Shown here: positions 1-7,600 of the stretch, in pieces
Numbering within the stretch: position 1 is the first letter of the stretch
How the letters are laid out: each line of letters begins with the position of its first letter
Source of the DNA: Arcobacter sp.
GTDB taxonomy: Bacteria; Campylobacterota; Campylobacteria; Campylobacterales; Arcobacteraceae
Reading direction: 5' to 3'
Length of the DNA: 11,376 nucleotides
NCBI GenBank assembly: GCA_030635995.1
Contig: DAOVXU010000037.1
Coordinates: 1-11,376 of the forward strand
Notes under the pieces: generated by a model
Told to the model about the DNA's origin: nothing
Database searches by the model: none
The model's input: the letters and a program-made list of their open reading frames with translations, nothing else
Translations under genes and position numbers: made by a program

Positions 1-3000
1 AGATGTTTCTAATGCCAGATAGGACATACCAATGATTCCATTCATTGGTGTTCTTATCTCATGTGACATATTTGCTAAAAATTCTGATTTTGCTTTTGTA
101 GCTTCTTGTGCTATTTGTTTTTCAAGCTCCAATGCTATCTCTTTCTCTTTTAACTTTGTTAGGTCAATTAAAGTTACTATTCTAGTATTTATACCTTGTA
201 TCTCTTTATGTAGCCCTCTAAGTAGTATTGGAAAAATAGTTCCATCTTGTTTTATTGCATTCATTTCATAAGGAACTTCATATTCACGCTGTATGTTTCT
301 TTTTGCAAGTTCTCTTGAATCTGGTGCTATAAAGTCAAGTGGCGATTTTCCTATAGCATCCTCTTTTGTTTTAAAACCAAAAAGTTCACATCCTGCACCA
401 TTGAAGTTAATACAAATATTATTTTGAAACAATCCAATTGTTTCAATAGTATGATTAAATAGATATTCGAAATCTTCTGCAGATTCTTTCTCTTTTATAA
501 CATCTTTTGCTAGTTTTCTAGTCCAATAAATTCCACCTAAAATAATAAGTAATGTTATAAAAAGTATTTGCCAAATCATTGTATAGTCAATAACCGATTC
601 TGTTATTGAGTTATTTACCCATTTTTTAAATATTTGTTTTGAGGCATCCTTAGAAATATCTGCTAATCCTTGCTCAAGAATAGTTAATAACATTTTATCA
701 TCATCTCTTACAGCAATAGAGATATCATATGACATATTGGTATAACCTGCAATATGTAAGTCATTTAATTGATATTTTATGATTGCATTTGATGCTACAG
801 GAACAGTAGCTATTGTAAAGTATGATATACCATTATTTACTAATCTAAAAGATTCTTCAACTGTTTTTGTTTCTATTACATGAGAAGCAGGATATTTTTT
901 TTGTATTTTTGATATTAATCCAGAACCTTTTACTCTTGACCAAGGCATATCTATGATTTGATCAAGCCCAGATATTATGTTTTTATCTTTTGTTGTAAAT
1001 ATTGCAAGTGGAAGAGTTAAATATGGTTTAGTAAAATTTGCATATTTAAGTCGTTCATCTGTTTGAATGGCAGCTGGTAAAATATCACATTTTTTATTTT
1101 TTAAAAACTCTTGTGATTGAGCCCAACTTTTTGTTGGTACATTTTCAAATTTTATATTTAACTTTTCTTCTAATAAAACTAATGTATCTATAGAGATACC
1201 TTGCATATTTTTTAAGTTTCCATCTTTTGTAAATTCAATTGGTTCCCAACTTGGATTGTTACACATTTTAATCACTTTTTTATCTAATAAATATTTTCTT
1301 TCATATTTTGTTAGTGGAATTGTTTTTGTTTCTAGTTGTGTATGTCTTAGCCATTTGTTTTTTAATTTATCAATACTTTTATCACTTACAGTATTCATCG
1401 CTTTTTGTAATATATCTCGTAAAATAGACTGATTAAATGATGTTCCTATATTCATTTTGGAAGTTAATCGTTCATCTTTTACAATAGTTGAGTATTTAAA
1501 TGATAAACCTTTTGATTGCAATAAAAAAGTTGTAACAGCAAAATCACCAATAATAGCATCTGTATTTCCATTTAATGTTTCTAAGATAGCATTGTATGAA
1601 TCTTTTTGTACATTTAATTTTATATTTGGATAGTTTTTTTCTAAAAATTTATGTATAAAAAATCCTTTTGGTACTGCTACCGTTTTACCACTTAAATCAT
1701 ATAAAGTTTTGATATTTTTATTATTTGTAAATATTGACTTTGTTGCTTCTATATAATTTGTTGTAAAATTTATAAATTTTTTTCTATCTTTTGTTTCTCT
1801 TATATTTAACATCACATCCAATTTTTCATCTTTTATCATTTGAATATAATCATCCCAATTTTTACCACTAATATATTTTATTTGAATAGCTAGTTTTGAA
1901 GCTATTAAATTCATATAATCTATAGAATACCCTTGTGGTTTACCATCAACATTAAAGTTATAAGGTGGCCAGTTTTTTTCATTGTGAACAGTCATAATTG
2001 GGTGTTTTTTTAAATACTCTTTTTCAGCACTATTTAAAAATATTTTTCTATCCTCTTTACTTTTATATCCTGAAAAAAACCATTTTTGTCTTAATTCTAA
2101 AAGTTTTTGTTGCCCTATATGTTTTATAGCTTTGTTTATAATACTTACAGCCTCTGGCCAATCTTTTCGTATACCAAAAACAAGATCCAAACTACTATCT
2201 AAATATACAGCATTTTTTAAAGAGGGGAGTCCTAATTCATTTGCAAGATATAATACAGCTCCATTTCCAAACATAGCGTCAGCTTTATTTGTAACAACTG
2301 CATTTAAAACTTCTTTTACAGTATCATATTTTACTATTGTAGATTTTGTAAATGTTTTTGCTAAATTTACATCTTCTATATTTGTTTTATGAATTGCTAT
2401 AGTTTTACCATCTAAATCTTTTTTTGATTGTATATCTTTTGGATTTTCTTTGGTTGTAATAATAAGTTTTTGTAAACTATTATAAATATCTGATAAATTG
2501 AGATATTTTTTTCTAGCTTCTGACCTACCACCAGTAGCTAAACCATCAATTGTTTTAGCTTTTGCCAGTTTTTGCATCTCTCCCCAGTTACCAGGATGTA
2601 GCTGTATATTTAATCCACTTATTTTATTGATTATGTTTATGACATCTTGATCATATCCTGTAATATAACCAAATTGATTTACGATAACATAAGGTTTCCA
2701 AGTATCCCCAGTACCTAAAACTATTTTAGGTGTATTTTGTATAAATTGTTTTTCTTTATTTGTTAAATTTAAAATATTAGTTGTAGTTTTAGCATTTTTC
2801 ATACCCAACCATTGTATATTTAGTTTTAGTATCTCTTGTGCAGTTAAAGTTTGTTTTGCTTTTTCTAAAATATCTCTTAATATTTTATTTTGTTTATTTG
2901 TTGCAATATGTAAATTTAAATTAAATCTTCTATCATCAATTTCAAACCGTGGTTCTATATTTAATAAACCATACTCAGCTATAAAATAATTAACCACACC

Positions 3001-4467
3001 CAAGCTATTTATGGTCCCATCCACTATGCCAAATGATACGGCCTTTAAAGCTTCTATTGATGTATCATATATTTTTAATTGTATATTTGGATAATATTCT
3101 TTTAAAATTTCTTCTTCATAAAAACCATCAACTATAGCTAGTGTTTTACCTTCAAAATCAGTTAGTTTATTGAAATCTTTATTATCTTTTCTAGCAACCA
3201 TTGCATCAACAACTTTTGCAAATGGTGTTGTATAGTGTAAGTATGTTTCTCTTTGTTTAGTTTTTGCAATATTTAATATAACATCAATTTTATTATCTTT
3301 TGCAAGATTTAAAAACTGATCCCAAGTATATCCACTTATAAAATCAACCTTTATACCAATTTTTGAAGCTAAAAGTTTCATATATTCTATTGAATATCCT
3401 GTTGCTTTTCCATTTATATTGTAGTTATAAGGTGCCCAATCCATCTCGTTATGTACTTTTATTATTGGATTTTGTTTTATATACTTTAGCTCCTCTTGAG
3501 TAAACATAATTTGATTATTTTTTTTAAAATTAAATATAAACTTTTCTATATCTATACTTTTTACATCTTTTATAAATCCAGACTGCATAAAACTTTCTGC
3601 AATCATCCTAATTCTAAACTTATCTATACTACCTATTTTGTAAACAGATGGCAACATAATTTGCTCAATTTGTTGTGCTTCAAAGGCAAGTGCTTCTTTT
3701 GTTTTATTTTGAGTGTTATATTTTTTTAATATAAGTTCAATGATTTCATCTTTATTTTCTAAAGCATACTCCCATCCCTTCATAGATGCTTCTTTAAAGT
3801 TTTTAACTCTTTGAGGATTGTTTTTGACCTCATTTTTAGTTGTAAAAAGATTTACATCACAATATTTTATACCATAAGCAGTAGGATCAAATATTTTATA
3901 CTTTATCCCTTTTTGATTTAGTTCAAAAAGTTCATTTGTAGTAAATACACTCATTGCATCTACTTTTTTATCTATAAAGTCATCTAAATTAAAAGTTGGT
4001 GGAGCATGTTTTATGTCATTTGAGGCTATTCCAAACTTATGAAGCATCGAAGTTAAAGTGATGTTATCAATAGTATCAGCAACACCTTCAATAATTTTAC
4101 CTTTTAAATTTACTGGTGTATTTATATGTTCTTGTGCTATTAACACTAATGGTGATTGTTTAAAAAAGCTAGCAACTAAAACAAGAGGCTTACCATTTAG
4201 ATACTCAGATATGATACTTGCATATGTCACTCCATATTGCGCATCACCTTTTAAAACAATATCAGTTATATTTTTACCACTAGTGTATTCTATAAATTCT
4301 ACATCAAGCCCCACATCTTTATAAAAACCTTTCTCTTTCGCAGCATAAAAACCTGCAAATTCAAATTGATGTTTCCATTGTAGTTGAAGTTTTATTTTAT
4401 CATTAGCACCAACAAATATATTTAGTAAAAAACTACATATAAGAAGTAAACCTAACAACTTCTTCAT
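1..4467 (-). CDS. Giant multi-domain periplasmic sensor histidine kinase (3' end outside the window)
   Basis: The frame is open from an ATG at 4467 to base 1, giving 1489 residues without a stop; the C-terminus is outside the window. Reading order: signal peptide (about 1-21, hydrophobic core then FVGA); THI5/NMT1-like solute-binding domain (about 25-300, with GFYAAKEKGFYKDVGLDV); four SBP_bac_3-type domains at about 321-556, 567-802, 810-1043 and 1050-1285; one membrane helix at about 1297-1315; PAS domain about 1333-1440; short helix; and a HisKA box FLANMSHEIRTPMNGIIGM with phosphoacceptor His1469. The architecture resembles BvgS/EvgS sensors, but with five binding domains instead of two. 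The family role is to sense periplasmic solutes and pass phosphate to a response regulator; the ligands are unknown. The MSHEIRTPMNG box is typical of hybrid kinases, so ATPase, receiver and Hpt domains may follow (inference). The start lies 3 bases after the trmL stop with no clear Shine-Dalgarno sequence, suggesting translational coupling. Confidence 0.93.
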   Translation of the reverse strand, partial: MKKLLGLLLICSFLLNIFVGANDKIKLQLQWKHQFEFAGFYAAKEKGFYKDVGLDVEFIEYTSGKNITDIVLKGDAQYGVTYASIISEYLNGKPLVLVASFFKQSPLVLIAQEHINTPVNLKGKIIEGVADTIDNITLTSMLHKFGIASNDIKHAPPTFNLDDFIDKKVDAMSVFTTNELFELNQKGIKYKIFDPTAYGIKYCDVNLFTTKNEVKNNPQRVKNFKEASMKGWEYALENKDEIIELILKKYNTQNKTKEALAFEAQQIEQIMLPSVYKIGSIDKFRIRMIAESFMQSGFIKDVKSIDIEKFIFNFKKNNQIMFTQEELKYIKQNPIIKVHNEMDWAPYNYNINGKATGYSIEYMKLLASKIGIKVDFISGYTWDQFLNLAKDNKIDVILNIAKTKQRETYLHYTTPFAKVVDAMVARKDNKDFNKLTDFEGKTLAIVDGFYEEEILKEYYPNIQLKIYDTSIEALKAVSFGIVDGTINSLGVVNYFIAEYGLLNIEPRFEIDDRRFNLNLHIATNKQNKILRDILEKAKQTLTAQEILKLNIQWLGMKNAKTTTNILNLTNKEKQFIQNTPKIVLGTGDTWKPYVIVNQFGYITGYDQDVINIINKISGLNIQLHPGNWGEMQKLAKAKTIDGLATGGRSEARKKYLNLSDIYNSLQKLIITTKENPKDIQSKKDLDGKTIAIHKTNIEDVNLAKTFTKSTIVKYDTVKEVLNAVVTNKADAMFGNGAVLYLANELGLPSLKNAVYLDSSLDLVFGIRKDWPEAVSIINKAIKHIGQQKLLELRQKWFFSGYKSKEDRKIFLNSAEKEYLKKHPIMTVHNEKNWPPYNFNVDGKPQGYSIDYMNLIASKLAIQIKYISGKNWDDYIQMIKDEKLDVMLNIRETKDRKKFINFTTNYIEATKSIFTNNKNIKTLYDLSGKTVAVPKGFFIHKFLEKNYPNIKLNVQKDSYNAILETLNGNTDAIIGDFAVTTFLLQSKGLSFKYSTIVKDERLTSKMNIGTSFNQSILRDILQKAMNTVSDKSIDKLKNKWLRHTQLETKTIPLTKYERKYLLDKKVIKMCNNPSWEPIEFTKDGNLKNMQGISIDTLVLLEEKLNIKFENVPTKSWAQSQEFLKNKKCDILPAAIQTDERLKYANFTKPYLTLPLAIFTTKDKNIISGLDQIIDMPWSRVKGSGLISKIQKKYPASHVIETKTVEESFRLVNNGISYFTIATVPVASNAIIKYQLNDLHIAGYTNMSYDISIAVRDDDKMLLTILEQGLADISKDASKQIFKKWVNNSITESVIDYTMIWQILFITLLIILGGIYWTRKLAKDVIKEKESAEDFEYLFNHTIETIGLFQNNICINFNGAGCELFGFKTKEDAIGKSPLDFIAPDSRELAKRNIQREYEVPYEMNAIKQDGTIFPILLRGLHKEIQGINTRIVTLIDLTKLKEKEIALELEKQIAQEATKAKSEFLANMSHEIRTPMNGIIGMSYLALETS

Positions 4468-4470
4468 TAT

Positions 4471-4941
4471 CTAAAGTTTTCTAAACTCTGTAATATTTTG
4501 TCTAATAGCATCATAAATAATTACAGATACACTATTTGCAATATTTAAACTTCTTGCTTCATTTACCATAGGGATATTTATACAAGTTTGAATACTTTGA
4601 TTTAGAAGTGTTTCGGGAAGTCCTGCATCTTCTCTACCAAAATAAAAATAATCTCCTGATTTATATGTTGGCTCAAAATAAGCTTGTTTTGTTTTAGTTG
4701 TAGCTAAATAATGATGTAAACCAAATGGATTCTTTTTCCAAAATTCTTGAATATTTTCATATTCACAAACTTCTAAATGCTCCCAATAATCAAGCCCTGC
4801 TCTTTTTACCTCTTTTTGAGTTATCTCACCAAATCCATATGGTTTTATAAGATGCAAAACTGAATCTGTAGCATAAGCAAGTCTACCTATTGTTCCAACA
4901 TTTCCAGGCATCCTTGGCTCTAAAAGTACAATATTAAACAT
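4471..4941 (-). CDS. trmL: tRNA (cytidine/uridine-34-2'-O)-methyltransferase TrmL, SPOUT family
   Basis: A protein of 156 residues, the usual TrmL length (E. coli about 157). TrmL is a SAM-dependent SPOUT (trefoil knot) methylase that 2'-O-methylates the wobble nucleotide 34 of certain tRNA-Leu species in the cytoplasm. The three SPOUT motifs are visible: PGNVGTIGR at 12-20, FGREDAGLP at 101-109, and the knot-forming C-terminal motif IPMVNEARSLNIANSVSV at 123-140. The minimal length without an extra RNA-binding domain separates it from TrmH and RlmB. It starts with ATG preceded by a good AAGGAG (4948-4953), 6 bases away and just after the purU stop. It sits between purU (13-base gap) and the sensor kinase (3-base gap), so it is an internal operon gene. 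Assignment is by motif and length. Confidence 0.93.
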   Translation of the reverse strand: MFNIVLLEPRMPGNVGTIGRLAYATDSVLHLIKPYGFGEITQKEVKRAGLDYWEHLEVCEYENIQEFWKKNPFGLHHYLATTKTKQAYFEPTYKSGDYFYFGREDAGLPETLLNQSIQTCINIPMVNEARSLNIANSVSVIIYDAIRQNITEFRKL

Positions 4942-4947
4942 AAATGG

Positions 4948-4953
4948 CTCCTT
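4948..4953 (-). promoter_or_regulatory. Ribosome binding site of trmL
   Basis: AAGGAG read on the minus strand, 6 bases before the trmL ATG and directly after the purU stop codon. It is the strongest Shine-Dalgarno match in the leftward operon and fixes the trmL start. Confidence 0.75.
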
Positions 4954-4954
4954 T

Positions 4955-5785
4955 TTATAAAATTACTGTTTTATTGCCATATATAAATACTTTATCTTCA
5001 AGCAAAAGATTTAAAGCATTTGATAATACAATTTTTTCAACATTTCGTCCAGCATCTCTCATAGTTTGCCAAGAATATGTATGATCTATTCTGACAATAT
5101 CTTGAGAAATAATTGGACCTTCATCTAAATCATCTGTTACATAATGTGCCGTTGCACCTATAATCTTTACACCTCTTTTAAAAGCTTGCTTGTACGGATT
5201 TGCTCCTATAAATGCAGGTAAAAAACTATGATGAATATTTAATATTGTTTTATGATAATGTTTTACAAAAGTATCATTTAATATTCTCATATATTTAGCT
5301 AAAACTATCAATTCTGGATTGAATTTATCAATCTCATTCATCATATATTGTTCATGTTCCTCTCGACTTAAAGCTTCATGAGATACACAAATAAACTCTA
5401 TCCCAAACTTCTCAACTAAATCTTTTAAATGATTGTGATTTGCAATAACTGCTTTTATATTTGCATTTAGATCACCACTCACATATCGTATAAGAATATC
5501 TCCAAGACAATGTGCCTCTTTTGTTGCAAGTATAACTATATCTTTTTTACCATTTGGTGTTAATTTTATAGTTGCATTTAGTGGTAATATCTTTTTTATA
5601 TCATTAAGTAATTTTTCATTATCAAAATCACCTGTAATAACTGTTCTCATAAAAAATTTATTTTCTTCTTTATCAACATATTCAGCGTTATTTTCAATAT
5701 TTAAATTATGATTAAAAAGTACTTGAGATATTTTATATACCAAACCTATTTCATCTGTTGTGTCTATTAAAAGTCTATATTCCAA
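4955..5785 (-). CDS. purU: Formyltetrahydrofolate deformylase PurU
   Basis: A protein of 276 residues (E. coli PurU 280). It hydrolyses 10-formyl-THF to formate and THF, balancing one-carbon pools and, in E. coli, supplying formate to PurT. An N-terminal ACT domain (about 1-80, starting EYRLLIDTTDEIGLVYKIS) is followed by a formyltransferase fold (about 83-276). The catalytic triad of the formyltransferase family is present: Asn183 and His185 in NIHHSFLPAF, and Asp221 in DLDEGPII. The ACT domain plus NIHHSFLPAF separates it from PurN. The start is TTG, chosen because AAGGA (5792-5796) lies 6 bases before it and no ATG fits. That site is inside the last codons of the upstream gene, which ends only 2 bases before the TTG, so the two are probably translationally coupled. 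Confidence 0.95.
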   Translation of the reverse strand: MEYRLLIDTTDEIGLVYKISQVLFNHNLNIENNAEYVDKEENKFFMRTVITGDFDNEKLLNDIKKILPLNATIKLTPNGKKDIVILATKEAHCLGDILIRYVSGDLNANIKAVIANHNHLKDLVEKFGIEFICVSHEALSREEHEQYMMNEIDKFNPELIVLAKYMRILNDTFVKHYHKTILNIHHSFLPAFIGANPYKQAFKRGVKIIGATAHYVTDDLDEGPIISQDIVRIDHTYSWQTMRDAGRNVEKIVLSNALNLLLEDKVFIYGNKTVIL

Positions 5786-5787
5786 GC

Positions 5788-6291
5788 TTATTCCTTATTC
5801 AATTTTATCATCACATCTTCTGCAATTTGTATCATTGTAATATTCAATCTTTTATATTGAACATCTGTAACATTTATTAATAAACTATCATAAATCTCAC
5901 CATATGGATATATCCCAAAATATAAAAATTCTTTTGTTGAAGTTTCATGATCAAGCTCTTTAAACCAAGTAGCTAAAAGTGAAAAGCAAAGCATAGAGGG
6001 GTTAAAGTTTCCTAATTGTTCTAAATGCTTCGAAACCATTTGGTTTATACTATTATAATATTTTACAATTATTTTTATCCTATCAACTCTCATATTTCTT
6101 ATATAATAATCATTTGGCTGAACTATCACATTAATAGCTTTTTGTAAATCATCTATATGTTTACTTACAAATATTTTCAATTCATCATCAATATTAAAAA
6201 TATTATCATCTTTTAATCTGTAGCTATTTATTAAATCTCTACAAAAAAGTAATAACGCTTCTGTTTTAACTGATGAGATATTTATAACCAA
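5788..6291 (-). CDS. Uncharacterised 167-residue protein upstream of purU
   Basis: I do not recognise this family. The predicted protein of 167 residues has no signal peptide, no membrane segment and no Cys/His cluster suggesting metal binding. It looks cytoplasmic and largely helical. A central charged stretch (around DYYIRNMRVDRIKIIVKYYN) and a more conserved-looking C-terminal part (LLATWFKELDHE, FGIYPYGEIYDSLL) can be seen. The start is TTG, supported by AAGGGA (6297-6302) 5 bases upstream; no ATG lies nearby in frame. It is the second gene of the presumed operon: 11 bases after the first small gene and 2 bases before purU. The tight packing and well-placed ribosome site make it a real gene, but operon membership does not reveal its function. 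Confidence 0.85.
   Translation of the reverse strand: MVINISSVKTEALLLFCRDLINSYRLKDDNIFNIDDELKIFVSKHIDDLQKAINVIVQPNDYYIRNMRVDRIKIIVKYYNSINQMVSKHLEQLGNFNPSMLCFSLLATWFKELDHETSTKEFLYFGIYPYGEIYDSLLINVTDVQYKRLNITMIQIAEDVMIKLNKE
5791..5797 (-). promoter_or_regulatory. Ribosome binding site deciding the TTG start of purU
   Basis: TAAGGAA on the minus strand, with its AAGGA core 6 bases before the TTG of purU. It overlaps the last sense codons of the preceding gene (AAT AAG GAA TAA). It supports a TTG start. Confidence 0.65.
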
Positions 6292-6302
6292 AAAGGTCCC
6301 TT

Positions 6303-6620
6303 TTAATAATAAAGATTTACCAAAAATGTAAGAAATTCTTTTGTTACATTTTTATCATCTATTTGTTCATTGTGATGAACTGATTTTTCGATCAAAATAG
6401 CCATATTTTCGATTAGATATATCGCTTTTTCTTCAAGTAGCATATTTACTTTACTTACCATTCTTTGTTTTACCATAAAAGGGTCATTTCCATCTTTTTG
6501 CCCAATACCAAATGCCATATCATCCAATGTGGTTCGAATATCTACAGGTAAAGAGTTATATATAGATGTTTTCTCCTGTTCATTAGCTATTTGTTGCTGT
6601 AAAAGTTGATTGTGTAAAAT
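6303..6620 (-). CDS. Uncharacterised small protein, first gene of the operon (start uncertain, possibly ATT)
   Basis: I do not recognise this family. The conserved-looking part starts HNQLLQQQIANEQEK and ends FLTFLVNLYY. It is mostly helical, charged and soluble. From the proposed ATT at 6618-6620 the product is 105 residues. The same frame opens further upstream to a TTG at 6692 (129 residues), but that TTG has no Shine-Dalgarno sequence, and its extra segment covers the likely -10 box (6649-6654), so it is probably untranslated. AAAAGGG (6627-6633) lies 6 bases before the ATT, whereas no ATG, GTG or TTG is suitably placed. A later TTG or ATG in the sequence TLDDM would remove about 28 residues and has no ribosome site. 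The stop overlaps the ribosome site of the next gene. That it is a real gene is likely; the exact start is not settled. Confidence 0.75.
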   Translation of the reverse strand: MLHNQLLQQQIANEQEKTSIYNSLPVDIRTTLDDMAFGIGQKDGNDPFMVKQRMVSKVNMLLEEKAIYLIENMAILIEKSVHHNEQIDDKNVTKEFLTFLVNLYY

Positions 6621-6626
6621 AATATA

Positions 6627-6633
6627 CCCTTTT
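6627..6633 (-). promoter_or_regulatory. Ribosome binding site pointing to a non-canonical start
   Basis: AAAAGGG on the minus strand, about 10-15 bases after the inferred transcription start and 6 bases before an in-frame ATT. No standard start codon is within reach. Confidence 0.5.
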
Positions 6634-6648
6634 ATAAAAATAACAATT

Positions 6649-6657
6649 ATTATATCA
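6649..6657 (-). promoter_or_regulatory. Extended -10 promoter of the leftward five-gene operon
   Basis: TGATATAAT on the minus strand is a perfect TGn-TATAAT extended -10. No convincing -35 hexamer is seen, which is normal for sigma-70 promoters of Campylobacterota. Transcription would start near 6642, just upstream of the AAAAGGG ribosome site of the first operon gene. Confidence 0.6.
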
Positions 6658-6721
6658 CATATCCCCTTATGTATAAAGTAGTAGTTAAACAATTATTTGA
6701 TAAAATTCAAATATAAAAATT

Positions 6722-6726
6722 AAGGA
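6722..6726 (+). promoter_or_regulatory. Ribosome binding site deciding the TTG start of mqnD
   Basis: AAGGA lies 6 bases before the TTG at 6733. The first residues (NNILVAHSPDADD) begin exactly where MqnD proteins begin, which agrees with this start. Confidence 0.65.
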
Positions 6727-6732
6727 TAAAAT

Positions 6733-7596
6733 TTGAATAATATTTTAGTAGCCCACTCGCCAGATGCAGATGATATTTTTATGTATTATGCTATAAAACT
6801 TGGTTGGGTAAATTTAAAAGATACATCGTTTGATAATATTGCTCTTGATATAGAAACATTAAATCAAGCAACACTAAAAGGTGAATATGACATCTGTGCA
6901 ATAAGTTTTGCACTTTATCCTTTTGTAAAAAATGACTTTGCACTTCTAAAAACAGCTGTTAGTTTTGGAGATGGTTATGGTCCGAAACTTGTAAAGTTAA
7001 AAGATAAAAAATTGAAACGAAACTTTAAAGTAGCTCTAAGTGGTCAATACACTACAAACGCCCTACTTTTTAAGATAAAATACCCAGAAGCTAGAATCAC
7101 ATATCTTAACTTCTTAGAGATAGAACAAGCTGTATTAGATGGAACAGTTGACGCAGGTGTACTTATTCATGAATCAATTTTAACTTATGATAAAAAACTT
7201 GAAGTGGAAAATGAACTATGGGATATTTGGCAAGAGTTAGCAGGGAAAGATTTACCACTTCCACTTGGAGGAATGTGTTTAAGAAGAAGTATCCCTCTAA
7301 ATAAAGCAATAGATTATGAAAATACACTTATAAAAGCTGTAAATGTAGCAAATAATAATAAACTTTTATTAAGTAAAATGTTAATAGAAAGAGATCTAAT
7401 AAGAGTAGACCACGATACACTACAAACGTATCTAGGACTTTATGCAAATGACGATTCTATAGAACTTAGCCCTTTACAATTTAAAGCTTTAGATAAATTA
7501 TATAGCCTAGGATATGAGCATGGTTTCTATGATGAACTTATCAAGTCTGAGAATTATTTAATCCCAACTGAATATGAAGAGTTAAGAAATTCCTAA
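6733..7596 (+). CDS. mqnD: 1,4-dihydroxy-6-naphthoate synthase, MqnD type (futalosine menaquinone pathway)
   Basis: A protein of 287 residues of the MqnA/MqnD periplasmic-binding-protein-like fold, without a signal peptide and so cytoplasmic. MqnD converts cyclic de-hypoxanthinyl futalosine to 1,4-dihydroxy-6-naphthoate on the way to menaquinone. Family landmarks: AHSPDADDIFMYYA at the N-terminus (compare SPCPNDT), DIETLNQATLKGEYD at 39-53, SFGDGYGPKLV at 77-87, GVLIHESILTY at 142-152, and LPLPLGGMCLRR at 174-185. The HExxxTY motif and LPLGG favour MqnD over MqnA; His146 matches the histidine proposed as the catalytic base in Thermus MqnD. The start is TTG with AAGGA upstream. It is read alone, divergent from the purU operon, and ends at a palindromic terminator. 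Residual doubt concerns the exact step, because Campylobacterota MqnA and MqnD homologues are diverged. Confidence 0.85.
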   Translation: MNNILVAHSPDADDIFMYYAIKLGWVNLKDTSFDNIALDIETLNQATLKGEYDICAISFALYPFVKNDFALLKTAVSFGDGYGPKLVKLKDKKLKRNFKVALSGQYTTNALLFKIKYPEARITYLNFLEIEQAVLDGTVDAGVLIHESILTYDKKLEVENELWDIWQELAGKDLPLPLGGMCLRRSIPLNKAIDYENTLIKAVNVANNNKLLLSKMLIERDLIRVDHDTLQTYLGLYANDDSIELSPLQFKALDKLYSLGYEHGFYDELIKSENYLIPTEYEELRNS

Positions 7597-7600
7597 AACA

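Noticed and set aside
321..3507. Tandem similarity in the sensor gene as a DNA-level repeat
   Set aside because: The similarity between binding domains is at protein level; no long identical DNA stretches are seen, so it is old domain duplication and not a recent repeat or assembly artefact.
32..4324. Short plus-strand open frames of about 77-88 codons across the left part
   Set aside because: They are antisense to the continuous sensor kinase frame, lack ribosome sites, and their translations are low-complexity products of its AT-rich codons.
6621..6692. N-terminal extension of the first operon gene from the TTG at 6692
   Set aside because: It has no ribosome site and covers a perfect extended -10 promoter. 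The apparent hydrophobic helix is probably translated promoter DNA.
6695..6736. Palindrome ATTTGA-N6-TCAAAT (6695-6712) and a further ATTTGA at 6731-6736 between the divergent genes, as an operator
   Set aside because: Six-base AT-rich half-sites are expected by chance here, and no regulator gene is adjacent; not enough to list as a feature.
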